A stretch of 64,000 bases of DNA from Isoetes taiwanensis (Eukaryota > Streptophyta > Lycopodiopsida > Isoetales > Isoetaceae): contig JAJEKV010000066.1 of assembly GCA_021234155.1 (NCBI GenBank), positions 6,238,800 through 6,302,799 on the forward strand. The letters are read 5' to 3'. Of the stretch, positions 11,401 through 22,199 are shown in pieces. The notes under the pieces were generated by a model, which ran no database searches, had not been told where the DNA came from, and saw only the letters and a program-made list of their open reading frames with translations. A program made the translations under genes and the position numbers. Each line of letters begins with the position of its first letter. Positions within the stretch are counted from its first letter, which is position 1.

Positions 11401-12080
11401 TCCTTAGAATATTCAAGGCTTGGATGTTACATGGAGCGTTCAAGCACATTCCTCAGCAGCTCAAAGACGAAAGGGATAACATGCGACATGCACATCAGTA
11501 CAGGAATTTGGCCGGTCCGCAAGCACCAGGTCACAGGCAGAAGCCGAACTGAGATTTTTGCCGTCCTCAGATGACCCTTCTGTTGAAAGCATGAAAATTC
11601 AAGGCGAATCAGCTCCTGTTACAGGCATCTACACATTGGAAGACAATGTTGAACAACTTTCAAGATGCTACAACACATAAAAAATGATAGATGAAGAAAA
11701 GCAAAGATATGGCCATCTTTCTCGACGAGGACATGCACAAAGGTGCACAGCCAAGGAGTGGCTATAGGCCGTGCGGTAGACCTTTCAAAGTTTGAAGGTT
11801 ATACAGACTTTTTTCGAGAACTACAGAATTTGTTTGGTATTGAAGAAGCACTTGATGACCCAGACAGCGGATGGCAAGTCGTCTATATAGATAATAAAGT
11901 TGTTGGGGCTTGGCATGAATTTTGTAACATTGTTCGGAATGTTCGCATTTTATCCCCTTTTTGCAGAAGTGGATAAAATGAAATTGCCTTTGTTTGGGAA
12001 GAATGCCCGCATGATGAACCATCTAGTAGAGAAGTCTCAAGATTATCACAGGATTCCTCATGTTCTCCTGTCATCTCAAA
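11400..12080 (+). pseudogene. Auxin response factor C-terminal (PB1/AUX-IAA) fragment
   Basis: The frame from about 11729 reads CTKVHSQGVAIGRAVDLSKF followed by EGYTDFFRELQNLFGIEEAL and GWQVVYIDN, then WHEFCNIVRNVRILSP. This is the PB1 (domain III/IV) of ARF transcription factors, which mediates ARF and Aux/IAA oligomerisation in the nucleus. The family normally has an acidic GDxxLVGDDP loop between the VYxDN and WxEFC segments; here it is collapsed to KVVGA, so the acidic PB1 face is lost. The tail continues in another frame as AEVDKMK. A pyrimidine tract plus AG (CCCCTTTTTGCAG, ending near 11969) could be a 3' splice site explaining the frame change. The B3 and middle regions are not recognisable upstream, although 11400-11730 has short open pieces. 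It is best read as an ARF pseudogene or captured C-terminal fragment. Confidence 0.8.
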
Positions 12081-12429
12081 ATGTTGTAATGATATTGTTT
12101 TCTGAAAGAAAGCATCATCTATTTATATATGGGACAATGCTCTAGCAATGCAATTGATATATCACATGTATGTTTGATTATATAGTTGGAAATTAGTCAT
12201 GAAATTCCTTTAATTTAATAATTATGAGGGCAAAACTAGTTTGCACCACAATAAAAACATGGGTAGGATGGATATTATGTTTAGTATCTAAATACGCATG
12301 TCTATTTTCAAACAATTAGTATTTTCTCCTATATCTAAAAGGTTATAGTTTACTTTGTTTATAGAGATTTATGATTTTTGTTGGTAGACTAAATGACAAT
12401 GTCAAGGTTCAAATCCTTAGGCCTCTTGA

Positions 12430-12715
12430 GCTATGTAATATATGTTGACAAAGGGCTGACTCTAATTTTGACGAAAGCACTGACTTTGTTATGACGCCAC
12501 AACTATTCTAAATTCTGATGTTAGAACTGACTCTAAGTCAGAGACAAAATTGATTCAATTTTGACTTAAATTTTGATGCTAATTCTGACTTCAATTCTGA
12601 TCCTGATTCTGTCTCTAATTTTGAGTCTACTTATGATGCCAATTCGGATTCTAATTCGAAGGCTAGTTATGATTCTAATTCTGATGCTAAATTCTGGTCA
12701 CTAATTTTGACGTTT
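12430..12715. repeat. Degenerate AATTCTGAT/CTGACTCTAA repeat
   Basis: Short units built on (A)ATTCTGA(T/C) plus three to six variable bases recur throughout, in register with codons for Asn-Ser-Asp on the plus strand (NSDANSDFNSDPDS near 12570-12620). The first part is more CTGACTCTAA-like. It could be a decayed acidic low-complexity coding repeat or a plain microsatellite-derived tract. Confidence 0.65.
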
Positions 12716-12979
12716 AAACGACAGAGCATAGAGACAGTTGTAGCATGCCTAAGTTAGATGGAGCTATAGATTCATGCAACGTTAGGAGCTTACAGCGTTT
12801 GGCGCCATCACAAGCAGTCGAGAGGAATCTATCTCCGGCTCCAGCTGCTAGTGCTCGATATACTCCTTTGTGCCCGTCGGAATGAATTCCACAAAATGAA
12901 GATGATATTCGTATTGGCATTTGGGCGGACTAAGGATGGCTATGTTGTACCCTCACCCCCCCTATTTTGCCTTCAATGA

Positions 12980-14300
12980 GTGTGTGTCCTTAATTTCAAA
13001 TTTAAGAATATGCTGGAACATGTTTTTATATGCAGTCCCAAAATAACAAAATCCCAAAAGAGAAGCAGTTTAGAGCATTCGAGCAACAAGAAACAGCGCT
13101 GCCGGCAAGACATGGCAACTCCACCTCAGAAGCAAGGCGGGAGATCAGACTCGACGTTTAGCAACCCAAAGAAGCGAAAGCCTGCATCTCTCAGTAAGTT
13201 TTCAATTTTGAGTCCTTGCGCCGACCTATTTTGATGATATTTTGTCTTGCAACATTTACGTTTGAGTCCCTCATTATCATTGGTAGAACTCCTTTCTTTG
13301 TCCTCGAATGTTTGAAGACACAACTTCTGGAAACCCCTGCGGATTGCTGGTGGGTTGTGAAAGTAACAACATGTAGGAAAGAAAAATATTTGTTGTTTTG
13401 GCATAAGGGTAAAAAAAATGTCGACGAATTTAATTTGTATAAGAAGGTCGGTGGTAATCCTTTCTCGTTGCCCGTGATCAACAAAGATCTCACTTTGTGT
13501 GTGGAAAATGTAGTAAAGGTAAAGTTTTATACCAAGAAATTTTCAGTTTCAAATTATTCTTCTTCATCAATGAGCAAGGCCAAGGGAATTGACAAGAGGC
13601 CGGCGCCAATAAATTACCAGAACTTAGGCTGGAAGGATTTGGAAGGGATGAAGGAGGCTGGCAGACTCACCTCAAGGGAGCTCGGGATGGAAATTTCCAG
13701 GGTAAGAGAGAAGTTGTTCAACACAGGATCTTCACATCCAACATGCTTAAGAGTTTAAAGCACTCAAATGTAGTATGGAATCTCAAAGCTATACAGAGGA
13801 CTCTGAAGCAGATGATGACGAAATGGTAGACTCCCAGTTCTTGGTCGAGATGAGCAAATAAAGAAGTAGCAGAGGAGGGCCAAGAAGATGGAGCGACTGG
13901 CTCAGTTTTATCTACTGGGGATTGGCCACAAGTTGCTGCTGGGTATAAGACGCCTGAAGGTTCGCACTGATGAAGTGGTCCTCTACAATCACAAGTAATT
14001 CAATGAAACTCACATACTGGAGATACATAACCTCATGGTGCGTCTTTTTGTGGCAGATCCGATGCCGGCAGACGTGATTCCATTCAGAAGAGCTACATGT
14101 GAGTTGTTCAGATGGAGCATGGAGGAAGACCTAAAGGCTAAAGATATGAGGTCCTAGGTTGTGGATGGCCATCATTTCGTGAGGGTAACACAAGTATTGC
14201 AAACAGAGAAGGAGATCCCTCAGAGGATCAAGGATCGATATTGCAAATCGTAGTGCAGAGTGTTGTCAGCAGATACACCATCCACCGAACTTGCTAGCAT
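12980..14300 (+). pseudogene. Unrecognised broken ORFs upstream of the palindrome array
   Basis: A 180-codon frame (13216-13758) has a Trp/Lys-rich first half (TPADCWWVVKVTTCRKEKY) and a second half with KGIDKRPAPINYQNLGWKDL. Earlier, 13035-13200 reads a Lys/Arg-rich NLS-like stretch in two frames (KKRKPASLSK). After the stop at 13756 another frame continues: DSEADDDEMVDSQFLVEMSK, then MERLAQFYLLGIGHKLLLGI and MVRLFVADPMPADVIPFRRA, up to about 14250. These are coherent protein-like stretches interrupted by a few stops. I do not recognise the family. Composition and strand match the unknown ORFs at 15000-16600, so they may be parts of one unit. Confidence 0.4.
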
Positions 14301-14365
14301 TAGCCACTTTCAGAATACAATCGCGGCAAGTGCCGACTACATAAGATATCTTTGGCCTTTATCAA

Positions 14366-14870
14366 GGCTTTCTCGACTCCCGAGTCCAGAAAGCCCCCTG
14401 AAAGGTAAATATTGAGGATGGGGGGCTTTCTCGACTCACAGCTTTCTAGACTCGAGTCGAGAAAGCCTCCATCCTTTGTATTTGCCTTTCGGGAGGCTTT
14501 CTCGATTCGCGAGTCGAGAAAGCCCCCCATCCTCTGTATTTGCCTTTCGGGGAACTTTCTCGACTCGCGAGTTGAGAAGGGCCGCAAGTCTTATGTTAGT
14601 ACCTTTCGGGGAAGTTTTACCCAGAAAGGACCCAGGTCCCTTGTACTTGAGGACTTTATCGACTCGTGAGTCGAGAAAGTCTCCACGTCTGCTGTACTTG
14701 CCTTTCGGTGGACTTTCTCGACTCGCGAGTCGAGAAGGGCACCAAGTCTTATGTTATTGCCTTTCCCTAGGGGGTTGCTTAGAAAGGACCCAAGTCCCTT
14801 GTACTTGAGACTTTCTCACGTCCCCTATATTTGCCTTTCGGTGGACTTTCTCGACTCGCAAGTCAAAAAA
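14366..14870. repeat. Array of seven CTTTCTCGACTCGCGAGTCGAGAAAG-type palindromes
   Basis: Near-perfect palindromes of about 26-30 bases centre on GACTCGCGAGTC. They begin at about 14366, 14424, 14495, 14553, 14652, 14710 and 14843. Spacers share CCTTTGTATTTGCCTTTCGG. The first spacer is in inverted orientation relative to the rest. A 58-base step recurs three times. A higher-order unit is also visible: 14553-14709 resembles 14710-14842, each starting with a palindrome followed by AAGTCTTATGTTA and GAAAGGACCCA(A/G)GTCCCTTG. Frames run through the array but look incidental. Related single palindromes lie at 16589-16618 and 18345-18372. Confidence 0.9.
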
Positions 14871-14999
14871 GATCCCAATCCTCTGGCCTCAATGCTTTCT
14901 GTTAGATCTTTAAAATGACTGAGCTGACTTAGTTCTATTTATTTATTGCAACTGCTATCCTAACCAGATTATCATACTCGGCAACATTGGAAGGCACTA

Positions 15000-16600
15000 G
15001 GTTGTCCTCAGCACCCTAAAGGGAAAAAAAACTCCCTTAGATAAGTGGAAGACCTTCGAGAAGTTGTGTAGACATGTTCTTCTAGGCCATGAGGATGATG
15101 AGGAAGATGATGAAGATGAGAGAAGAAGAAAACAACAAGAAAAGGCAGGGAATCCTTATTGGATCTGTATGATCTCATTCTATGCGCAATGAAGCTATCT
15201 AAGAAAAATAGACAGAGACTCCTTTGGACAAGGACAATCCCAAAGTTGTTTGACACGCAATTCATGGAAAGTATACAGGGCTTAACGGACAAAAAGAAAC
15301 ACTGGATCTACAGAGCAAAATACTGGATGGGACTATCTTGCTAAGGAAGATAAGGAGCTCAAAACTGCAGGATGCAAAGGATTATGCGATGGTCCTGAAG
15401 AGATAATGTGCATTAGAAGAGGGCATCACAGAATTCTACAATATTGCTACCAACACGAGCCAAGATTTTGATACTATAAGGTGAAGGCCTCACTTGATGC
15501 GGATGACATGAAAGAATTAAACCGGCTATGCTAGCCCTACATCAATACTAAGCTGAAGCAGAACATCAAAATCGCCTCCTTTCCTGAACATGCTATGGCG
15601 CTTCTGAAGCGCAAGCTTGGATTTGGGGTGATGCCAATTAAAATAGATGATAGCTTCTCTCCTTACTTGGTAACCTTCAATCACAAGGGATTCAGTGGTC
15701 TGGAACTAGCGGCTGGGTCTGTGGCCTTATTTTCTATAAATATGATTGAAGACCCCACCTTATTCTATGAAAAAACAGATCTTGAACAGTGATACAAGAC
15801 GTGTCTGGATATGATGGAGCTGGATACTTTCAGTTTCTTGATCTTCTACATGTCGGGCAATCAAACAACTGCATTCTCGTAGTGGGCAACCAATATTAAT
15901 TTCCAACCGATATGAGCTAGAACATGAGCGTAGAGTTGGCCTGCCAAAGGCACCAAGTTTTGCCAATATAATTTTGGTTTTGGTTTCATGATCAACTGCA
16001 AACTTGGACAAGTGGTGGTCAATCGAGCATCACTATATGGATAAATTTATGGTCTCTTAGGAAAATATGGAACCCTGAAGGGCGACAGGTTTATGGAGGA
16101 TGTGCCTTCACTTGACAAAGTCAACATTGATGGTGCTATAGGTCCAATACACAAGATTCCTAGACGGCCGAGAGTCATCAAGTACTTCATTACAAGCTTG
16201 GTCGAGGGAGATTAGATTATGTGCGAGTGGTACATGAATGACCTGTTCTCCCAAGGGGCTATACTATATGGAATGAAGCCAATATCTGTGGTTGGTATTA
16301 AGGATCTGGTCAAGACCATTACATTGTACCTGGATCTGCTTCATTACCATTTTCAAAATAGAAAGACGGATGGAAACAATAAGGAAAAAGATGATGGAGA
16401 TAAAGAAGAGAAAGACAGCAAAGGTGGACCTTCACATATCAAGGGCTTGGATGAACTGATAGTAGAACAAATAATGGAGAATCTTTGGCTGAGATCAGTA
16501 ATCTTTCCAAGCTCGAATGACTCAAGTTTTCGTTGTTTTTTAGTCGAAAACCCCCCAAGTATGGAAGCTTTTCGTTTTCTCACATCGGGCCTTTCCTAAC
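15000..16600 (+). pseudogene. Unrecognised broken ORF region between palindromes
   Basis: Several plus-strand stretches look protein-coding. One near 15030-15150 has an acidic/basic run (GHEDDEEDDEDERRRKQQEK). Another at 15595-15792 reads MALLKRKLGFGVMPIKIDDS then GFSGLELAAGSVALFSINMI. A third, at 16065-16260, reads GDRFMEDVPSLDKVNIDGAI and then SLVEGD, stop, IMCEWYMNDLFSQGAILYGM. The last open frame (16219-16599) ends in a charged Asn/Lys/Asp-rich segment and runs into another TCGCGAG palindrome. Stops between blocks show decay. I recognise no family. The shared strand and the palindromes on either side suggest these belong to the same ancient insertion as 12980-14300. Confidence 0.4.
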
Positions 16601-16618
16601 TCGCGAGTCTAGAAATCC
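16589..16618. repeat. Single diverged TCGCGAG palindrome
   Basis: The sequence CCTTTCCTAACTCGCGAGTC followed by TAGAAATCC is a diverged copy of the palindromes in the 14.4 kb array. It follows the unknown ORF block and precedes the HAD-like block by about 250 bases. Confidence 0.7.
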
Positions 16619-16859
16619 CACCCCCACCACCCTCGTTTGACATTACTAACTGAAATGGCTTTTATAATTTCAGGGACATTGAATGAAATCAATCAGCATC
16701 ATCATCATTGTCATAGTCACGGGGATCTGAGCTCGATTTTGTTGCACAAGAGGACACTTCGTTTAAAAAAGATAGTCCATAAGAAGAGATTGCTACAAAA
16801 ACGATTACAAGCCACGACAAAGAACTTGAAAGAATCAAGATCCTGGCTCTAGATCCCGA

Positions 16860-17552
16860 TCAAAAAATCTGGTTAGAGCCAAACTCGAACTGGGACCTAG
16901 AGGGGCCCGCAAAACTTGTAATTTTTGACGTAAATGGAGTCCTGGCTGTAGTAGTGTATCAAGATGGTCATGTTCTCGAGCTCAACACCTCATAGAAGCC
17001 GTCAAAGATACAGAATAAGACCGTCTATCCTCGGCCCCAAGCAAAAGAAATTATTGATTGATGCCTGGACCGGGGATTCAAAGTGGCCATATGGTCTTGT
17101 ATGGCATAGAAAGATGTTGTCAATGTCCTTGTGTACTTGGCCTGCCTGTTTTGAAGTTCAAGTTTATTTGTGGCAATGAAAAGGTTGAGCACGTGAACGA
17201 CCTCGATCTGGCTATCATGAATGGGAAGCCTATTATACTGAAAAGGTTGGAAAGAATTTATGAAGCTTACAAGAATTTCAACAAACACAACACTATTATC
17301 ATAGGCGACAATGCCTACAAGCATTATCATAACTCAGATAATGCCATTATTACAAAAAGTTATCGAGCAGAAGAGTATGAAACGGATAAGTGGTTGTCTT
17401 ACGATCTCATTTCAGTGTTGGCTGAGTCCATGTTTTCCATTCTGGTGGCCGATGTACTACGGAACTATCTGAAGCACAAGGAGGTTGATGCGGAAAGCAG
17501 CGTGATCATGAGGGCTGTGGACGTAAAATATTATGGTGATCAAGATCAATGA
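16860..17552 (+). pseudogene. FCP1/NIF-like HAD phosphatase pseudogene
   Basis: In the frame starting near 16909 one reads LVIFDVNGVLAVV (HAD motif I, with Asn where FCP1 phosphatases have the second Asp). VYPRPQAKEIID and GFKVAIWSCMA (motif II region) follow near 17020-17110, and then GKPIILKRLERIYEAYKNFN and HNTIIIGDNAYKHYHN (the IDDSPYK-like motif III/IV region) near 17223-17330. Family members dephosphorylate RNA polymerase II CTD or related phosphoproteins, and many plant members carry DVNG. Three in-frame stops (TAG, TGA, TAG near 17000-17110) and a frameshift near 17150 break the gene. The distal part, 17176-17552, is one open frame. It is plus-strand, like the unknown ORFs before it. 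Confidence 0.65.
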
Positions 17553-17819
17553 ATTCGAAAGGTAAAAAGAAATTATGAAAAGTTGTGAAAAATTGTATTA
17601 TATTCTGTAATGAAAACACTTGTATATTGTCTTCTTAGGGCCTTTCTCGAAAGGCACTACTTGTCCAAAAGATGAAGCCATTTGTATGTATGTGTATGAT
17701 TGGACACATCTAAATAGAATGAATGATCTCCAAACTATTTCAGTTTTGCAACTTTTTCTTCATTACTCATGGTTAATGGCACCGTAATTGTTAACTATGG
17801 ACTTCCTCTCTTCTAGGTG

Positions 17820-18216
17820 GCAGAGAACATGGCACAGATCTGGCTCAAGCTACACTCTTACCAGGGCTTTGGGATAAGCTTTCTCATGATCGCATGTATT
17901 ACAGAACCTCAAAAGATGAGGACGAGAGAAAGAAGATTTTAGAGCTCCAAGAACCACAAAGGATCCTGCAAGCATTGCATGACATCCACAGAGGTTGGGA
18001 AGCATATTTGACCCGATGATTGAAGAAAGGATGCGAGAGGAGGGTAAAAAAATTGGTTGGATATGCCAGCAGGTGATTCGCGAGGCACCTCCTCGTGAGG
18101 CATTCCACGTTCTTCAGGTTGCCCCCAAAGCTTATAGAAGGCAACAAGATGCCCCACGGATTGTTCCTCTATGGTGGAACACCTACCACGATGATGTAAC
18201 TGTAGTGACATCATGA
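17820..18216 (+). pseudogene. Unrecognised short coding-like segment
   Basis: One frame reads LWDKLSHDRMYYRTSKDEDE and then KKILELQEPQRILQALHDIH (17865-17990). After a frame change it continues FDPMIEERMREEGKKIGWIC to a stop at 18216. It is helix-prone and charged and I do not recognise it. A diverged palindrome (ATTCTCGACTCACATCCGAG) lies shortly after, at 18345-18372. Confidence 0.35.
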
Positions 18217-18227
18217 CCACCATGGTC

Positions 18228-19229
18228 TCTTCGTCCAATGTAATATAGATTGTAACCATCTCATTTATAAATAAAAATTCTTTTCGAACTACAACTTTGT
18301 TTTGAATGTGTAAATAATTTCCTTCATTTAGGTTGTGTTTTGGCATTCTCGACTCACATCCGAGAAATAGCTGAAAGAGAGAAGATGCTTGACCCACCCT
18401 CAAAGGAAAACTCATTTTTTATAGTTATAGAGGCCAAAACTTTTTGCATGTCCTTTTGGTGTAAAATTACGAGGTTTTAAAATAACAAATGGGAATTACA
18501 TGTGAACCACTTTGATTAAATGCGACAAAGAGGTTAGGTTGCGTGAATCTCAAGTTCGGATAACATTCATGGACGGGTTCTTGCCTGTTGTTATAGATTC
18601 GGTACCAACAAAATTTCAAATTTGGGAAGGGCTTACAAGGGCGTTAATAGACTCTATCAAACCTTTAATGTATTTAACATATTTGTTACGAAGAAACATA
18701 GTACGGACTGGGGCATAGTGCCTTGGAGTTGAAGGATGGGCCTGAGAGGAACAAGAAAATAAGATCTGCTAATGTTGCCAAATGCTTTGAAGTTGAGTAT
18801 CACACTTTTTAGAATTGCTCAAAGTTTGCGCCTACCTTGACACGATATATCAGGTTGATTACATCTAACTAACCGCTACATGTGTAGTGTAGATGGCTTC
18901 AGTAGTGGCATTAAAGATGCTAGACATGTGACCTCAATTGTTCCTTTAACTTCACTGACTTGTATGAATGTATAGTTTATCAAAGGGCTTATTATCAAGT
19001 ATTTTTTTTCTTAAAAACCTTTGAAGCAGTTTTTTTTTTTTCCCTATCCTGGGCAGTAATAGGCATGTTGTGTTATTTATAGGGGTCACACATGCCTCTT
19101 GTTCTTCATGGATGATAGAATTCAATTTAATTCTCAATTATTTATCTGGTTCTTTAGTGAAATGGATCATGCTCGTGATTTGGCACTTCAAATCAAATTT
19201 TTTTTAATAAGGAAGTGTGATGTAAACAA
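18228..19229. other. No recognised gene; one 68-codon orphan frame
   Basis: A frame at 18512-18718 reads RITFMDGFLPVVIDSVPTKF and has no recognised motif. The rest is AT-rich with poly-T runs near 19000-19040. Confidence 0.4.
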
Positions 19230-20272
19230 TATGCATAGATGAATATTTTAAGATGGTAAGATGGTAAGATGGATAGAGGTGTGGGGCCCAGTTGTGTCTT
19301 TGGCGACTTGGAACGACTTAGAGCAGGTCTAGAAGGCATTTTTTGACGCCCACTTAGGGTCAAGCCCCCGGCCCATATCGATCTTGTTGCAGAGACAGAT
19401 TCATGCCCCCGCAAAGATGCGCCCCTAGACAGACACATTGTTTATTTCCGGAAGGTGGCCAAGATGGATCTACACTCTCCCTCCCGCACTTGGCTTACGC
19501 CAGGGCGGCATGAGCCCGCAATGACTCGGCTTGTTGGAAGGACAAGAGAGCCCGGGGCTAGCTGCCACTGAACGTAGACGCATCTAGGTGCATCCAGTGC
19601 ACACATGCATCACACGGGATAGGGCCGAGGGGGGTACTTGGACTCTTGTTTCCTCGGGAAGCTCGGGACCACCATGCTCCGGAATGGGTAAAGGTGGCAC
19701 ACTACAAACAAAGACATAAACCCCACCCCACCAGGCTCCACACCTCTACCTTCTCGCCCCCATGAAGAAGCGCTAGATCATCGCGTCCCATTCGGACAGG
19801 GCCCACCATCTTCGCTTGAGACGAAGCCGGTGGGTTGGAGAGCCGCCAGACAAAGCTTTGTCGCTTGTTGCCGGGGGGGTTGTTGAGGATGAAAGCCATG
19901 CCTTCCGAGCCGCCCAAACCTATAGTCGATTTTGGGCTCGCTACATTCTCTTGGTGCGACTGGTGCGCCCCTGCCTCGACGAAGCACTTCAAGACGCCGC
20001 CGGGCCTCGATCCCTTTGGCACCTACCTCCGTGAGGTTTTGATCTCATGGACTCACCTCGGCCTCGGCCCACCGAGGTGCCGGGAATTCATGTGTATATG
20101 TATATTTGTACGGCTGCCAGCAGGCTTGTTGCTGCGATGGTTTTTCCCTCATAAGGGGGGGTTTTTTAATCCGGGTAGCAACGGGCTTGCTGCACTAGTG
20201 TAATTTGGGTCCCATAGGCCGATTGGCCTCCGCGGACGATAAAAGAACCTTCCTTCCTTCCTTCCTTTTCCA
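19230..20272 (+). mobile_element. LINE (non-LTR retrotransposon) 3' fragment A, (TTCC)n tail
   Basis: The 5' end matches the post-RT part of the LINE at 52735 onward (GGGCCCAGTTGTGTCTTTGG, GACTTGGAACGACTTAGAGC). It then runs through a diverged C-terminal region with HIVYFRKVAKMD, and ends with the family 3' signature CCCATAGGCCGATTGGCCTC then CGCGGACGATAAAA, followed by a CTTCC/TTCC tail. It is 5'-truncated: no endonuclease or RT core is present. Frames are broken throughout. Confidence 0.85.
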
Positions 20273-21231
20273 TAAATCATGTCCTTTATATGAGCGAGTT
20301 GGATAATGAATGCAATCTTGATTGCTCTAAGTCATCACAGCCATGTCTAAAGTACTCCATGTAATAGTAATATTCATCTGTAGGAAGCAATTATAGAGGA
20401 TAATTGACTAAGTATATCAATTCTAGTAAGAGACTAGCAAAAAACACAAAAATCAGCCAGAGGAAATGTTGTTGTGAACGCCGATAAATGGCCACAAGAA
20501 TGAATATCACTTATATAGATGGCTTGTCCTTTTCCATAATGCTGATCCGATGGCTCGAATCGATGCCAATCTTAGATGCATTGATTATCTAAATGTGAAC
20601 TAAGCAGTCCTTGCACAACTTCCACAAAGTCAGTGTTCATATGTGGTAGGTATTTTTCCGCAAGCACTTCAACATCTTGATATGTAGTACAACTAGTGTT
20701 CACTTTGTGAAACTTAGTGAACTATTCTACTTGAATCTTACATCACATTTGTGAAGGAATGCCATTTTACTTGAAGTTATTCCACATTAGTTGTAGACAA
20801 CACATGCCTTGCAGATGTGGAGAGTTGGACAATGAAAACTTTTTATAGTTGGTGTATTAAATGAGTGTTTATAAATAGGTGCAAGGGAGACATTTTCCCA
20901 ACAATCTGACAGATGGAGGCTCTACAAAGGATTTGCCACACATCAAATTGTATTTGGTATGCTAGTCTTTCAGTGCAAATACATTGTTTGTATATATAAT
21001 GAAAAGTCGGTGACTTGCCCTAAATCTGCAAGAACAATAATGATGACCATGTTGCAATCATGAAAAAGGAATGCAAATAAACTTTGGTTGACCAATGTGC
21101 CATAAACCTATGCAATGCAGTAATGATGAACATGTCGATATCATTTAAGAACAATGCAAACAAACTTTTTTTAAGTGAATTGGACATTTGAAAGAATGTA
21201 AATAACTTAATCTAAATTTAGTCTAAACGAA
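20273..21231. other. Intergenic, no recognisable gene
   Basis: AT-rich sequence. A short repeated phrase (AATGATGACCATGTTGCAAT near 21040 and AATGATGAACATGTCGATAT near 21122) suggests a small local duplication. Confidence 0.45.
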
Positions 21232-21820
21232 ATGATGTTTAACGAAGCAATTACTTTTCATATACACATTGCTAATAATTGTGGCAAAAATTTGTCGAAT
21301 CTACGGATTGAGACAGGTAGATGGAAGCGGCCGCAATTGCCGCGAGAAGCGAGACTATGTGCCTGTTGCCAGTTACAGGTTATTGAAGATGAAAGCCATA
21401 CTCTTCTGAGTTGCCTTGCTTTTGAGATAGTCCGGAATCATTTTTTGACCTTAGCATTCCATTCCACACTTCCACAACTTCTCAGAGCACCATCTGTGCA
21501 TGACTTGGCATTATACATACTTGAGGTTCTAGATAAACGTCTGCAATTACTAAGCCCTCAATAGTCATTATCTCCGCTTGTCTAGTATCATCATTACTGC
21601 AAAGGTTTTTCCCTTGAAAACCTTTTGAGGCAGGGGTTTTTTAATCCTAGTAGTAATGATTGTACTAGCCCATTGTATTGGTCTCCCTGGACGTAAAAAA
21701 AACTATTCTATTCTATTCTATTCTATTCTATTCTATTCTAATCTATTCTATTCTATTCTATTCTATTCTATTCTATTCTATTCTATTCTATTCTATTCTA
21801 TTCTATTCTATTCTATTCAT
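21232..21820 (+). mobile_element. LINE 3' fragment B with (TTCTA)n tail
   Basis: An open frame to 21564 carries a LINE C-terminal cysteine motif region: LRIETGRWKRPQLPREARLC then CCQLQVIEDESHTLLSC. This matches the GRW...C..C...IEDE.H...C pattern seen at the C-terminus of other LINEs here. The 3' UTR shares the GTTTTTCCCTTGAAAACCTT and TTGTATTGGTCTCCCTGGAC style signature. The element ends in about 25 units of TTCTA. It is strongly 5'-truncated, so only the last part of ORF2 remains. Confidence 0.85.
21697..21820 (+). repeat. (TTCTA)n pentanucleotide tail
   Basis: About 25 nearly perfect TTCTA repeats, with one AATCTA variant near 21740, follow the LINE 3' end. Simple-repeat tails are typical of several non-LTR retrotransposon clades, and other LINE copies in this window have TTCC, ATT or TTATC tails. 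Confidence 0.95.
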
Positions 21821-21930
21821 TTCATATATTATATTAAGTAAACAATTCACCATTGCTATCTCGCCTCCAAATTGTATATTTCACCCATATCTCTAATTCT
21901 TTCAACCATTTTCCTTAGAGGAAACCCATA

Positions 21931-22000
21931 TTAACACTGGAGTTGTCCATTGGACCATCTGAGGTCCATGGACCAGAATTTGTCCATCGTACCTCTGCCA
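21931..22000. repeat. Short repeat with GGTCCATGGACC core
   Basis: AACACTGGAGTTGTCCATTG then GGTCCATGGACCAGAATTTG resembles 41431-41497, where the same core forms a perfect 28-base palindrome between the two GRAS repeat copies. Here the palindrome is degenerate. Confidence 0.6.
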
Positions 22001-22199
22001 CTTAAACCCATATACCTAGAGAGGAACTTCTCCATTTTGCAATTTACCACCACCTTTTGAATCTTCACTTGATTCTTTATGATCTGGAAGAAAATTACCA
22101 ATGGATTCACCCATATGTTGTGTTAATTGTCTAAACCTCATACAATTTAGTGCTTTTTAGGGTACTAGTCAAGAACTCAGTATTTCTTCATATTTTCTA

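Noticed and set aside
14412-14808. Open frames through the palindrome array with repeated SRESRKPP-like peptides
   Set aside because: The peptide repeats mirror the DNA palindromes and occur on both strands, so the DNA repeat explains them.
14366-14870. CRISPR-like array of palindromic repeats
   Set aside because: Repeat spacing is irregular, the spacers are related to each other rather than unique, and the context is a plant nuclear genome without cas genes.
19816-20203. Overlapping open frames around 19.7-20.2 kb on both strands
   Set aside because: They lie in the GC-rich C-terminal/3' UTR part of LINE fragment A and do not match the LINE reading frame.
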